DNA from: Alphaproteobacteria bacterium
GTDB taxonomy: Bacteria; Pseudomonadota; Alphaproteobacteria; Micavibrionales; Micavibrionaceae
Reading direction: 5' to 3'
Length of the DNA stretch: 64,000 nucleotides
Assembly: GCA_028289285.1 (NCBI GenBank)
Contig: JANQRF010000002.1
Location: 1,266,860 to 1,330,859, forward strand
The translations under genes were made by a program, and so were the position numbers. The notes under the pieces were generated by a model. That model had not been told where the DNA came from, searched no databases, and saw only the letters and a list, made by a program, of their open reading frames with translations. Positions 51,191 through 60,369 of the stretch are shown piece by piece (the stretch's first letter is position 1; the number at the start of each line of letters is the position of its first letter).

Positions 51191-53194
51191 ATGATGAACC
51201 TCAAAGTCAAAGCGATCGAACCGCAATCACCGCAGGCGGACATTACCCCAATCCCGCTCAGCAAGCTCAAAGCCTGGGACGGAAACCCGCGCAAAAACCA
51301 GAACGGTATCGAAGAGCTCGAAGCCTCAATCATGGCGCACGGGCTTTTACAGGCGCTTATTGCCCGGCCGGAAAAAGACGGGTCTTTCACGGTCGTTGCC
51401 GGCGGGCGGCGGTTGCGGGCACTGCAAAATCTCGTTGAAAAAGAGAAGCTGCAAGGCGATCCGGACATTGAATGTCATATCGTCAAACCGGATGCGGACG
51501 CGCTTGAAATCGCCCTTGCGGAAAACACCATCCGCGCGGCCATGCACCCAGCCGACCAGTTCGAAGCCTTTCACAATCTGGCAAAATCAGGCACGCCAGC
51601 CGCAGATATCGGCGCGCGCTTTGGCGTAAGTGAAAACACCGTGCTGCGTTATCTCCGGCTGGCAACCTTGTCGCCGAAGATCATCGAGGCCTGGCGGGAA
51701 GATAAAATCACAATGGAAAAGGCGCAGGCCTACGCCGCAACCGATGACCATGAAAAACAGGAAGAAATTTTTGAAGAGAGCAAGCGATTTCAATGGCGTT
51801 ATGAGGATGCGGATGACATCCGTCAGGCCTTGACCGAAGAAAAGGTCACTGCGGCCGATCCGCGCGTGAAATTTATCGGCCTGGAGGCCTATCGCGCAGC
51901 GGGCGGAAAGGAAGCCCGCGATCTTTTCACGGAAAACGACAAGGGAATTTTCATTCTCGATGTTGATCTTCTCGACAGCTTGGCCGGACAAAAGATCGAA
52001 GAGGAAAAACAAAAGCTGCTCGATGAGGGCTGGGCGTGGGTTCACTATACGAGCCATTCAATCTGGCGCTATGCCAACGATCAAAAGCTGGAGCGCGGGG
52101 AATGCAAAAAAGAGCCGCTTTCAACAGAGGTGCAGGAAAAAATTGCAATGCTCGAAGGGTTGGCTCAATCGATTGAAGATAAGGTTGAACAAGAGGACCG
52201 CGACCTGACCGATGAGGAAGAAAACCAGCTCGATGAAATTGAAGATCAAACCTTTAACCTTCGAATCCGCCGCGAAATCTGGAGCGACAAGAGAAAAGCG
52301 GATGGCGGCGTGATCATCACCCTCGATCGTGACGGCCGTCTGGAAATCGAACGCGGCTATTTTTCACCTAAAACAGCCAAGAGCTCAAAACCCACAACGA
52401 AGAAAAAAGCCGCCGGCAAGGTAGAGGAAGCTCTCAAAAAAGACGGCGATAAAATGCCTGCTGCCAAGAACCTCGAGGAGGCGGTTGTTTTAACGCAGGC
52501 GCTTGTCAAGGACCTGACCGGGTATAAAACCGCCTCGCTTGCCGCGGCAACACTGGAAAAGCCGGATATCGCCCTCGCGGCCGCAGTTCATGTCATTGCC
52601 GGACGGATTTTATATGACGGCTATTCCGGCATGGATACCTGCCTGAATATTCAGGTCGGTCACGGCATTTTAAGCCTTGAAAAAAAGACCTTTGCCGGAT
52701 CGCGCGGCTGGGATGAATTTAACCAGGTCCTCGCAGAGTGGAAAGAAAAAGCACCTGATAAAAAATCCGAGTTCTGGTCATGGTGCCTTGAGCAAGACCG
52801 CGAGACGCTGGTTTCTCTCTTGGCAATCGGCATTGCCGGCACGATCGAAGCCGTTGCCGATACCGGCAAGGCGCGGCCGGATAATATGCTCGCCGAAGCG
52901 ATCGGCATTGATCTTGCCGACTGGTTTACACCGACAGCCGATAATTACTTTTCGCAGATCAATAAGCTCGGCGGCCTGGTCGCCATCAAGGAAGCAACCG
53001 GTAAGGCCATCACACCCGCGCAGGAAAAGATGAAAAAAGACGCGCTTGCCGAAGAAGCCGAGCGCCAGGTTGCAGGCACTAGATGGATTCCGTCCATGCT
53101 GCGCCTCAAGCACACCGAAGAAACCAAACAGCCTCAAAAAAGCAAAGGAAAAACAAAGCCAAAAAAAACGGCCAAGAAAAAGACGGCCGCTTAA
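51191..53194 (+). CDS. Large ParB/RepB/Spo0J-family protein
   Basis: Protein of 667 residues. Residues 15-110 are the ParB N-terminal nuclease/CTPase-like domain ([35 protein letters not shown]) and residues about 120-180 the helix-turn-helix ([20 protein letters not shown]). The remaining 480 residues are a long acidic region and an unknown C-terminal domain ([24 protein letters not shown] segment). No ParA is encoded here. Such long ParB-like proteins on mobile elements may act in DNA processing and not in partition. Confidence 0.8.
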   Translation: MMNLKVKAIEPQSPQADITPIPLSKLKAWDGNPRKNQNGIEELEASIMAHGLLQALIARPEKDGSFTVVAGGRRLRALQNLVEKEKLQGDPDIECHIVKPDADALEIALAENTIRAAMHPADQFEAFHNLAKSGTPAADIGARFGVSENTVLRYLRLATLSPKIIEAWREDKITMEKAQAYAATDDHEKQEEIFEESKRFQWRYEDADDIRQALTEEKVTAADPRVKFIGLEAYRAAGGKEARDLFTENDKGIFILDVDLLDSLAGQKIEEEKQKLLDEGWAWVHYTSHSIWRYANDQKLERGECKKEPLSTEVQEKIAMLEGLAQSIEDKVEQEDRDLTDEEENQLDEIEDQTFNLRIRREIWSDKRKADGGVIITLDRDGRLEIERGYFSPKTAKSSKPTTKKKAAGKVEEALKKDGDKMPAAKNLEEAVVLTQALVKDLTGYKTASLAAATLEKPDIALAAAVHVIAGRILYDGYSGMDTCLNIQVGHGILSLEKKTFAGSRGWDEFNQVLAEWKEKAPDKKSEFWSWCLEQDRETLVSLLAIGIAGTIEAVADTGKARPDNMLAEAIGIDLADWFTPTADNYFSQINKLGGLVAIKEATGKAITPAQEKMKKDALAEEAERQVAGTRWIPSMLRLKHTEETKQPQKSKGKTKPKKTAKKKTAA

Positions 53195-53249
53195 CCCCTT
53201 CCGCCCGTGCCGGCCGGGGCGGGCACAACCTCTAACCAAAGGAAACCTC

Positions 53250-53510
53250 ATGCCTGAAACCCTTACCACCGAAAAACGCATCTTCAAAATTGTCGAAGAT
53301 CACCTCTTTGTCGAACCGGACCAGATCAAGATGGAGAGCAATATTAAAGACGATCTGGGCGCGGACTCGCTCGATGCTGTCGAGTTAATGATGGCGCTTG
53401 AAGAGGAGTTCGATATCGAGATCAGCGATGATCAAGCCGAAAAGCTCCTGACCGTCGAAGATGCTGTCAAATTCGTCAACCTTTCACTGCGCGAGGCCGG
53501 CCGTGGATAG
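53250..53510 (+). CDS. Acyl carrier protein
   Basis: Protein of 86 residues, clearly an acyl carrier protein: the phosphopantetheine serine is in [20 protein letters not shown], followed by [20 protein letters not shown]. It would carry acyl chains on a 4'-phosphopantetheine arm added by host AcpS. There is no fatty-acid or polyketide synthase gene in the prophage. It is separated from parB by 55 bp and overlaps the next gene by 8 bp. Unusual phage cargo. Confidence 0.95.
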   Translation: MPETLTTEKRIFKIVEDHLFVEPDQIKMESNIKDDLGADSLDAVELMMALEEEFDIEISDDQAEKLLTVEDAVKFVNLSLREAGRG

Positions 53511-53727
53511 TCCCCGCGTTATTGTGTTGTTCCGGACGGATCAGTCCCAAAAGCAGCCCTATGATTTTATTTTCCGTTGCCCACAAAACGGTAAATGCCT
53601 GGGCGTGGGAGATCGTTATTACAACATGGTCGATGCGATCAAAGCCTCGCGCCGGATCACCGGGCACGGCCCGGAGGTACGTCATATTTTCGAAGACGTA
53701 ACGCCGGCAGGAAAGAAGGTGGCGTGA
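53503..53727 (+). CDS. Hypothetical protein, 74 aa
   Basis: GTG start (53503) overlaps the acp stop, with GAGG upstream. The product ([20 protein letters not shown] / [20 protein letters not shown] / [20 protein letters not shown]) is small and alpha/beta-like with two Cys. No family recognised. Coupled to the acyl carrier protein before it and the 131-aa protein after it. Confidence 0.55.
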   Translation: MDSPRVIVLFRTDQSQKQPYDFIFRCPQNGKCLGVGDRYYNMVDAIKASRRITGHGPEVRHIFEDVTPAGKKVA

Positions 53728-54122
53728 TGGGAAGCGGAGAAATAACATATCAGGATGTCTGGGTCGTTTTTACGGATAAGACCGATATCTCTTTCCTCCG
53801 CCATTTAAAACCGGGCTATCGGCACTGCTACGCCCTTGTCAAATCGGAAAGCAAAAAATGGGTTAAAATCGATCCTACTTCAAAACAGACAAAAGTGTAT
53901 GTTTTTGACTTCCTGTCGGAAGATTTTGATCTCTCGGAATGGTTTTCGCAAAACGGGCACACCATCGTCAAAGCGCCGCGCGGCGGCGATCAGAAAAACT
54001 CCATGTTCATAGGCGTGATCTCTTGCGTTGAGATCACAAAAAAGATCGCCGGCATTGGAAAAGCAAATCTATTTACGCCGTATCAACTCTACACATGGCT
54101 CAAGAGTCAGGAGGCCACGTGA
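53727..54122 (+). CDS. Hypothetical protein, 131 aa
   Basis: ATG overlaps the previous stop (TGATG). The product begins GSGEITYQDVWVVFTDKTDI and contains PGYRHCYALVKSESKKWVKI, which suggests a Cys/His-containing alpha/beta domain, and a hydrophobic C-terminal part (GGDQKNSMFIGVISCVEITK). This resembles small NlpC/transglutaminase-like folds only weakly; no function is claimed. Confidence 0.5.
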   Translation: MGSGEITYQDVWVVFTDKTDISFLRHLKPGYRHCYALVKSESKKWVKIDPTSKQTKVYVFDFLSEDFDLSEWFSQNGHTIVKAPRGGDQKNSMFIGVISCVEITKKIAGIGKANLFTPYQLYTWLKSQEAT

Positions 54123-54373
54123 TGAGAACGCTATACGATAGAATGGCTGGTGTTTTACTCGATGGATTTGACATTCAGCACGCTCTTAATAAACGACAAT
54201 CAAGCATCCTAGACGGTATTCAGCCTCTTCCAGTAAAGCGCAAAAACAAGTTCGACAGCCCGTCACGTATCTATCGACCGGAAAAGATGGCCGGTAAAAA
54301 ATACACCGGAGAACGGCTTCGCCGATTGCGTAGCAGGAACGGTATCGGAAATCCGCGGAGGATCACCGCATGA
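54122..54373 (+). CDS. Hypothetical basic protein, 83 aa
   Basis: Starts at the ATG overlapping the previous stop (GTGATG), with GGAGG upstream. Very basic C-terminal half (KYTGERLRRLRSRNGIGNPR), with probable nucleic-acid contact. It overlaps the Ntn-hydrolase gene by 4 bp. No family recognised. Confidence 0.5.
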   Translation: MRTLYDRMAGVLLDGFDIQHALNKRQSSILDGIQPLPVKRKNKFDSPSRIYRPEKMAGKKYTGERLRRLRSRNGIGNPRRITA

Positions 54374-54969
54374 CCTGTATTGTCGCTTTCGTTGATAAAA
54401 AGACCGTCTATATGGGTGCGGATTCCTGCGGCTCGAACGGGCACAGCTACGCCGTTTATCCGCGGCATAAAATCTTCAAGGTCAATGACCGGTTTTTATT
54501 CGGCTGCACCTCGAGCTACCGGATGATTGATCTCCTCGAGCATAGTTTTGAACCGCCGGAGCTGACTGAAAGCTATGATCCGGATCGCTATATGCGAAAG
54601 GATTTCATCACGGCGCTGCGTAAATGTTTCAAAGACGGCGGGTTTAACAGCGACAGCGATGATGAAGACAATGCCGGCGATCGTGGCGGCAATTTCCTGG
54701 TCGGCTTTGACGGACACCTGTTTGAAGTGCAGCCGGATTTTTCCGTCCTGTCCTGCCCGAAATGGGGTCACTCGGTCGGCTCGGGTGAAGAGGCCGCGAA
54801 TGCCGTGCTTTTTCACCTGTACCAGGACGCAAGCTATGAGCCTGAAACCGTCCTGCGCTCAGCCCTCGAAGCCGCAGAAGGCACGATCACAACCGTCAAA
54901 GGACCTTTCACTTTCGACCAGATCGGCCCGCTGGGCTGGCGCAAACCGCTGCGGGAGGAAAGCCCATGA
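54370..54969 (+). CDS. Proteasome/HslV-like Ntn hydrolase
   Basis: Protein of 199 residues. After removal of Met the N-terminal residue is Thr1 (TCIVAFVDKKTVYMGADSCG), and counting from it Asp17 (in GAD) and Lys33 (in YPRHKIFKV) fall exactly at the catalytic positions of proteasome beta subunits and HslV. A GSG loop later (HSVGSGEEAANAVLFHL) matches the substrate-side loop of this fold. It would be a threonine peptidase, perhaps self-assembling in rings. No ATPase partner is encoded next to it. Confidence 0.8.
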   Translation: MTCIVAFVDKKTVYMGADSCGSNGHSYAVYPRHKIFKVNDRFLFGCTSSYRMIDLLEHSFEPPELTESYDPDRYMRKDFITALRKCFKDGGFNSDSDDEDNAGDRGGNFLVGFDGHLFEVQPDFSVLSCPKWGHSVGSGEEAANAVLFHLYQDASYEPETVLRSALEAAEGTITTVKGPFTFDQIGPLGWRKPLREESP

Positions 54970-55325
54970 GCCGCTGCGAAACCTGTCAAGGCCGCGGCTG
55001 GACCGGTTCTTATTCCGTACATCGCACCTGCACTCAATGCAACGGCACTGGCCACCTGGCCGACAATTCCAATGAAAGGAACAAAAAAGTGTACGACCCT
55101 TTAAAACCGCCCTCCCGTGTCACCGAAATCTCCTACGAACTCGCTGAACAGTTAGAAAAATATGAAGACGAAAGCATCGTCGAAATAGCCGCCGCCACGA
55201 TAAATTTTGCTATCGCCACCTGCATTAGTGCGGAAATGAGTGATGCAGACATTCGTGAAATGGTTGAAATCTCTATGGAAAATTTGCGCCAAACCAACCT
55301 CGAAATGCACGGTGGGTTAAATTAA
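54966..55325 (+). CDS. DnaJ-type zinc-finger protein, 119 aa
   Basis: N-terminal zinc ribbon with two CxxCxGxG-like repeats (CETCQGRGW and CTQCNGTGH), like the DnaJ central zinc domain without a J domain. A helical C-terminal half (VEIAAATINFAIATCISAEM) follows. It overlaps the Ntn-hydrolase gene by 4 bp, which suggests a partner or substrate adapter. Small phage proteins of this type bind DNA or unfolded protein. Confidence 0.7.
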   Translation: MSRCETCQGRGWTGSYSVHRTCTQCNGTGHLADNSNERNKKVYDPLKPPSRVTEISYELAEQLEKYEDESIVEIAAATINFAIATCISAEMSDADIREMVEISMENLRQTNLEMHGGLN

Positions 55326-55350
55326 AAAGCAATAAAAACAAAACGTTAAA

Positions 55351-55638
55351 ATGAACGATAATAAGCACGCATACATCATGGATAGAACAATTTCGTGTAA
55401 AAAAGCTGCGGAATTGATGGGCTTCCATGTCTCAACGATCTACAGGATGATTGAGGAAGGTGAATTAGATGCCTGTGGACAAAAAAGGCGCAAGCGCGTT
55501 TACGAATCCTCGATCGAGAGATATAGAATTAGACACGCACACATAAAGAGAGAGGAAACAGTCGTTCGGGAACGCTTCAAAATTTCCGGAAGCAGGCAAA
55601 AGCAAGCCCTGAATGAGCTTAAAGAGTTATTACAATGA
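55351..55638 (+). CDS. Excisionase-like helix-turn-helix protein
   Basis: Protein of 95 residues. The MerR/Xis-type winged helix is clear: CKKAAELMGFHVSTIYRMIE / EGELDACGQKRRKRVYESSI. It overlaps the integrase gene by 4 bp, the usual Xis position. The name excisionase is inferred from position; it could be a directionality factor or an integrase regulator. Confidence 0.75.
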   Translation: MNDNKHAYIMDRTISCKKAAELMGFHVSTIYRMIEEGELDACGQKRRKRVYESSIERYRIRHAHIKREETVVRERFKISGSRQKQALNELKELLQ

Positions 55639-56903
55639 GCGTTTACAAACACCGGAACAAATGGCGTTGTGATTTTCAAATAGACGGGACCAGGTATCAA
55701 CCATATTGCATTGATCCGGAAACCGGGAAGCCCGCCAAAAATAAAACCGAAGCAAAAGCGCTCGAAGCAACTTTTAAAAAACAACTCAAATCTCAAAAGG
55801 CAGAAGAAATAATCTATAACGGCGCTACTCTGGCGATGATGTTTGCGCACTACCTTAAAAAAATGAAAGGCCGCGCTTCTTTTATAAATATAAGAACACA
55901 CACAGTAGAAATCCTCGATTGGTTTGGACCAGGATGCAGCCTGGACAGAGTCGAAGATCAAATATCTGATTATATAAAATTTTCACAAAACCAGTTTGGA
56001 AAAACGTTCATCGGATTCGATGAAAGCGGCAACAAAAAATTTAAACTTTCAAAGCGTAAAAGAAGCCCGAAAACAACGAATGAATATCTTAAAACGCTTG
56101 CTAATGCGTGGAATAGCTATAGAGGTGCGCCGGAGCATAAAAAATATAGAACTCAGATCCCCGAAGTACCTGAATTTGATTTTTTAAAAGTGCCAAAAAG
56201 AATACCAACACCTATCCCACACGCTGTTTCCGAAAAAATTTTACAAAGCAATGATGCGCCAGTTCATGCCCATCTAAGACTGGCTTATATTTTATGCCAA
56301 CAGACGGGCATGAGAGAAAAAGAATGTGCAAAGGTCCGTCTTAAGCAACTTGCCGAAGCAGAAGGGACGATCTTGCTCACTCCAGAGCAAACAAAATCAT
56401 CAACCGGCCGGTTTGTATATGTGAATGAAGTTGCACGAAAAGCCATAGAGGAGTGTAAAAAGACAGGCGATTATTTATGGGAGATTTTGCAGCAACACCC
56501 TTCTCTTGCCGAAGAATACAGGCAAAAATATCAAATTTTTGAAAGAGAAGATATTAACCTAATTCTTTATAGACCGAAGGGAACGGGTATTCCTCGGCCG
56601 GTAAAACATATAGCGTCATCCGGATGGAAAACGATGCGTAAAAACGCAAATACAAATTACAGATGGCATGACACCAGGGCCGCTTTCTGCACCAATACAT
56701 CAAAGCATGATATTGTCGCGGCGCAGACCCTTGCTGGCCATGCAAATTTGAGTACAACCCAAAGCTATTTGATGGCCGATAACCCAAGATTGAGGCGCGC
56801 CGTTAATGATATGGGAGAAGATAATTGGATCAATGTACAGGAAAACTCCCTCACAAAAATCCCTCACATAAACAAGCTTATAAAAAGACGAGCAATCAAA
56901 TAA
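55635..56903 (+). CDS. int: Tyrosine recombinase (phage integrase)
   Basis: Protein of 422 residues. An N-terminal arm-binding region (YKHRNKWRCDFQIDGTRYQP) precedes the core-binding and catalytic domains. Catalytic residues are visible: Arg in TGMREKEC, the HxxR in RWHDTRAAF, His in LAGHANLSTTQSYL and the final Tyr in the same segment. The 3' end carries arm-type repeats, and attR follows 18 bp after the stop. It integrates into the 3' half of tRNA-fMet. Confidence 0.93.
   Translation: MSVYKHRNKWRCDFQIDGTRYQPYCIDPETGKPAKNKTEAKALEATFKKQLKSQKAEEIIYNGATLAMMFAHYLKKMKGRASFINIRTHTVEILDWFGPGCSLDRVEDQISDYIKFSQNQFGKTFIGFDESGNKKFKLSKRKRSPKTTNEYLKTLANAWNSYRGAPEHKKYRTQIPEVPEFDFLKVPKRIPTPIPHAVSEKILQSNDAPVHAHLRLAYILCQQTGMREKECAKVRLKQLAEAEGTILLTPEQTKSSTGRFVYVNEVARKAIEECKKTGDYLWEILQQHPSLAEEYRQKYQIFEREDINLILYRPKGTGIPRPVKHIASSGWKTMRKNANTNYRWHDTRAAFCTNTSKHDIVAAQTLAGHANLSTTQSYLMADNPRLRRAVNDMGEDNWINVQENSLTKIPHINKLIKRRAIK
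56847..56867. repeat. Putative integrase arm-type sites (right end)
   Basis: Two TCCCTCAC octamers (56847-56854 and 56860-56867) lie inside the end of int, 54-74 bp from attR, and match the pair near attL in sequence and orientation. Confidence 0.5.
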
Positions 56904-56920
56904 TTGATATGCCTGTAAAA

Positions 56921-56999
<79 letters not shown>

Positions 57000-57073
57000 T
57001 CAAGACAAATCCACATCGGATAAGATTGCAGACCATAACGCCGCGCCGGATAAAAAGCAAGAGCTGAAAAAGT

Positions 57074-57967
57074 CTAAAATCCGCGTGCTGGAGGCGGACG
57101 GTTTCCGCGGGACGGCGGTCCGCGGCGGTCCCCCCGATTTGCATCTGGCCCGCTGCGTCCTTCTTCAGGCGGTTCTTTGGTAAAGCTTTCATGCGGAAAG
57201 CCTTTCCAGCAACGCGGTACAAAGGGAAACTCTTCGGTCAGGAAATACACATACTCGCCATTTAAACGTGTGCCGTTACATTGATCCAGATCCCCGTGCC
57301 CGACGACAAACTGAAAATCCTGCGTGTAGGTCCCGTCATAGGCGCCGCCCGGACTGTTTTGAGACCGGTTACCGCGCCGTAACCTAAAGCCCGGCTTATA
57401 GGCACCATCTTTACTGACATAAATTTTATGCCCGTCGGCAGCATAGCCGACATGGGTAAGGTCTTCTTTGACAAGCGCGGTTGGAATACTGTGATAGTGA
57501 TAGGCACCGTTCGGCTGGACATGTGCGTTGTTCATATCAATACCAAGCATGCGCTTGCCATTAATGATCCCTTCTTTTACCCAACCTGAATTTCGGTCTT
57601 TTTTCCAATATTCAGCTGTACCCGGATCAAACGGCACGCCGTTCAGTGCAACACCAAACATTTTCTGATTTGTCACGCGATGTGTATTACCAACAATGTT
57701 CGGATTGAGCCGCACCTTAAATTCATATTTTTGAGGTGAAATTGCGTGCGGATTACCTGTGCTTGGAAAACGTCCCGTACGGTGATTTGGAATACCGTTT
57801 GAAATGATGATACGCATACCGTCTTCTTCGGTAATCGATACACGGGAGGCATATGTTGCTGTTTCAATCCGTTTAACCTGCGGCGTCTCACTGTGATTTC
57901 CATGCGCAAGCACAGCCACGGGAAAAGCGCAAAGAACGCCAAGCAACGTCACAAGAACTGTTTTCAT
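57074..57967 (-). CDS. YHYH-domain secreted protein
   Basis: Protein of 297 residues with a signal peptide (KTVLVTLLGVLCAFPVAVLA). The YHYH domain is clear: GAYHYHSIPTALVKEDLTHV / GYAADGHKIYVSKDG. Other family motifs (MLGIDMNNAHVQPNG; QDFQFVVGHGDLDQCNGTRL) follow. The C-terminus is a low-complexity Pro/Arg/Gly tail. The family is exported and often found with metal-related or cell surface proteins, but its activity is unknown. Confidence 0.85.
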   Translation of the reverse strand: MKTVLVTLLGVLCAFPVAVLAHGNHSETPQVKRIETATYASRVSITEEDGMRIIISNGIPNHRTGRFPSTGNPHAISPQKYEFKVRLNPNIVGNTHRVTNQKMFGVALNGVPFDPGTAEYWKKDRNSGWVKEGIINGKRMLGIDMNNAHVQPNGAYHYHSIPTALVKEDLTHVGYAADGHKIYVSKDGAYKPGFRLRRGNRSQNSPGGAYDGTYTQDFQFVVGHGDLDQCNGTRLNGEYVYFLTEEFPFVPRCWKGFPHESFTKEPPEEGRSGPDANRGDRRGPPSRGNRPPPARGF

Positions 57968-58164
57968 GCGGAGCAGCTTAGCAAGTTTAAAACCGCTGCG
58001 CCATATATGTCTTTAAAGGCTGAAAGATGAAAGACCATCCGGCCATTATGAGTATTTTCCTAAAGTATCAGTCTTTATCCGGCCGGCAAATTCCCCTCTG
58101 GCCCATTTCGTTTTTTGATCTATGTTAGAGGTATTGATACATTTTTGAGAGCAAGGAACACATC

Positions 58165-58914
58165 ATGGATATCAAAAATTCTGTTATTTTAATTACGGGC
58201 GCAAACCGGGGAATTGGCAAGGCATACGCCGAAGCGTTTTTGAAAGAAGGCGCCAAGAAAATTTATCTAGGCGTGCGCAACTCGGATAGCGTGAAAGAGT
58301 TTGTCGCAGAAAATCCGGATGTGCTTGTGCCGTTAAAATTCGATGTGACAAATCATGAAGATCTGCAAAACGCTACGCAGGTTGCGCAGGACGTCAATAT
58401 CCTGATTAATAATGCAGGAATTTTGTTCTTTGATGATTTCTCCAGTTCGGATTTGCAGGAAAATGCGCGCAAGCAAATGGAAGTGAATTACTTCGCCCCG
58501 CTGGCCATTACGCAAAAATTTGCACCGATCCTGAAAAAGAATGGCGGCGTTTTAATTACGGTCTCTTCGATTGTCGGGCATGTGACCATGCCGGCGATCA
58601 ATTCCTATTGCGCCTCCAAATATGCGGTGCAGTCCATGATTTTGGCCGCCCGCGCGCAGTTTAAACCGCAAGGTGTGCGGGTGATGGGTGTCTATCCGGG
58701 ACCGATCGATACGGATATGGCAACAGACCTGCCGATGGAGAAATTTCCACCCTCTGCCGTGGCTGAGCAAACACTGAAAGCAATCAAAGACGGTACAACC
58801 GAAGATGTGTTTACAGATGCGTTTTCACAGGAAACCTACGCCGCCTTCCGTCAAGACCCCAAAGCCGTTGAAGAGCGGATGCTGATGCTGGACGCAGCGG
58901 ATGAAGCGGCTTAA
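58165..58914 (+). CDS. Short-chain dehydrogenase/reductase
   Basis: Protein of 249 residues with the SDR signature: cofactor loop LITGANRGIGKAYAEAF, NNAG, and active-site YCASKYA after the catalytic Ser (TVSSIVG). PGPIDTDMATDLP follows. NAD(P)-dependent; substrate unknown. It is preceded by AGGAAC, is alone on its strand, and is convergent or unrelated to its neighbours. Confidence 0.88.
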   Translation: MDIKNSVILITGANRGIGKAYAEAFLKEGAKKIYLGVRNSDSVKEFVAENPDVLVPLKFDVTNHEDLQNATQVAQDVNILINNAGILFFDDFSSSDLQENARKQMEVNYFAPLAITQKFAPILKKNGGVLITVSSIVGHVTMPAINSYCASKYAVQSMILAARAQFKPQGVRVMGVYPGPIDTDMATDLPMEKFPPSAVAEQTLKAIKDGTTEDVFTDAFSQETYAAFRQDPKAVEERMLMLDAADEAA

Positions 58915-58992
58915 TCATCCTCAAATTTAATAACGGGGCTCTGATGTATATTTTATATTGCAAAAAGCCGTAAAATATTATACATAATACAT

Positions 58993-59622
58993 ATGAAAAG
59001 TTTTAACCTTCATTTAGTAGCAAGCGCTATTGGCCTGGCAGCTTTTTTTACAGAGGTAGTAGACGCCCAAACAATCCTTGACCCGAAAGAAATTACTTTC
59101 GAGCAATTTGTATCGCTTCATACACAAGATAATCAAGTAATAGAAGGAACTTATAAGGTATCCAATGATGCCCTGATTTCTGGCGGATTTGTTTTTTGTA
59201 CTGGCTTGGTCGTGCGTCAGGGTGACTCAATATTTTTTGCGCATATTAATCCGGCAAAAATAGGCGTTGATGAGTTAGCGACCGGACTACAAAATTTTTA
59301 CGATGCTGAGCAAGATGCAGAGGTTTTATTATTCAATACATGGACAGGTGAAAAACCTGTAGAAGATAAAAGATACCTTCTCGGTGATCCTGATTTTCTA
59401 AATTGGCAGGCAACAGATTTTGCACTGCAGGCTCTAAAGCAAGCCAATATTGATATTGCACCTAAAATTTATGAAGACCTTGCGAAAGGTGAATTACAGA
59501 CAATAATTGTTCCACCACATGGGGAAATTCAATCAGTATGGTATGACTCCATTACCCCTGCGATACAAAGCCTTTTGAATGCACACTCCTTTGTACAAAA
59601 TCCATTGGGACATACACGTTAG
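58993..59622 (+). CDS. Secreted hypothetical protein, 209 aa
   Basis: Protein with a probable signal peptide (NLHLVASAIGLAAFFTEVVDA). The mature part has acidic helices (ELATGLQNFYDAEQDAEVLL) and repeated aromatic residues. No family recognised. Located between the SDR gene and a remnant coding fragment. Codon use is AT-richer than the SDR gene before it. Confidence 0.55.
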   Translation: MKSFNLHLVASAIGLAAFFTEVVDAQTILDPKEITFEQFVSLHTQDNQVIEGTYKVSNDALISGGFVFCTGLVVRQGDSIFFAHINPAKIGVDELATGLQNFYDAEQDAEVLLFNTWTGEKPVEDKRYLLGDPDFLNWQATDFALQALKQANIDIAPKIYEDLAKGELQTIIVPPHGEIQSVWYDSITPAIQSLLNAHSFVQNPLGHTR

Positions 59623-59627
59623 GGTCA

Positions 59628-59738
59628 GAGAATTATATCGACCTCAAAGCCGCTAAAGAACGAATTTTTGATAGCCTAAGAGGCGGGCGAAGCAGCATAA
59701 AGTTTTCCGATAATGCTTTTAGAGTCGAAACGGAATAA
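59628..59738 (+). pseudogene. Possible gene remnant, 36 codons
   Basis: An open frame without a start codon (ENYIDLKAAKERIFDSLRGG / RSSIKFSDNAFRVETE) ends at TAA 59736-59738 and overlaps the end of the next gene. Its composition looks like a real protein C-terminus, similar to small phage head-tail (gpW-type) proteins, so it may be a leftover of an older element. Low certainty. Confidence 0.3.
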
Positions 59739-60282
59739 TCTGCCTTACTTTAATGGTGATGTAAGAACGCGCCGGTTCAAAAGAGATACCTTTATTCAGA
59801 TCATAAATAAGAAGCGCACAAAAACATATCATCGCCTGAAACGCGCATGTAAAAACAAGCGCAGCGGAGCCTAAAGCAAACCCGTACGCCAGCCAGACAA
59901 AGGCAATCGTTAACTCAAGGGATCTGAAGACAAGCGGCTTGTCACGCATATAGACGGATACAGACGTCAATGTCATGGCAAGCATCGGGATAAAATCGCT
60001 CACCGTTTGATAGAGAAACGGGAAAAGAATCCAGCCTGCGATGAGGAGCGCAATCACCGCCCGGATCATGGTTTTATGATCCGCAAACGCTCCGAAGCCG
60101 TTGCGCAATATATTGATAGCCGTAATCGCAAGTGCCGTATAGGCTCCCTGACTTAGATAAAAAGCGCCCCATAAAGCGTTTGAACAACAAAATCCTGCCA
60201 GCGCATGACGCGGGGACTTTAACAAGTACGAGCCGATGGAAAAAAACATCGCGCAATAGCTAATGATTTCAAACGCAATCAT
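59719..60282 (-). CDS. YgjV-like inner membrane protein
   Basis: Protein of 187 residues with about five membrane helices: AFEIISYCAMFFSIGSYLLK, LAGFCCSNALWGAFYLSQGA, YTALAITAINILRNGFGAF and later helices. The pattern matches the YgjV (Imp-YgjV) family of unknown function. The C-terminal tail is basic (SYITIKVRQIIPFRL). Confidence 0.75.
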   Translation of the reverse strand: MIAFEIISYCAMFFSIGSYLLKSPRHALAGFCCSNALWGAFYLSQGAYTALAITAINILRNGFGAFADHKTMIRAVIALLIAGWILFPFLYQTVSDFIPMLAMTLTSVSVYMRDKPLVFRSLELTIAFVWLAYGFALGSAALVFTCAFQAMICFCALLIYDLNKGISFEPARSYITIKVRQIIPFRL

Positions 60283-60369
60283 GTGTAAATCCGGACCTTC
60301 CGGTCTTCACAATAGAGCGTAAGAATTAAGGTTTGTTTAACCGAGAACTTATTTATATGCTCTTTAAGC

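Noticed and set aside
51191..53194. Plasmid-prophage hypothesis based on ParB
   Set aside because: att repeats, integrase and excisionase-like genes show chromosomal integration, and no ParA or replication-initiator/partition cassette of plasmid type is present.
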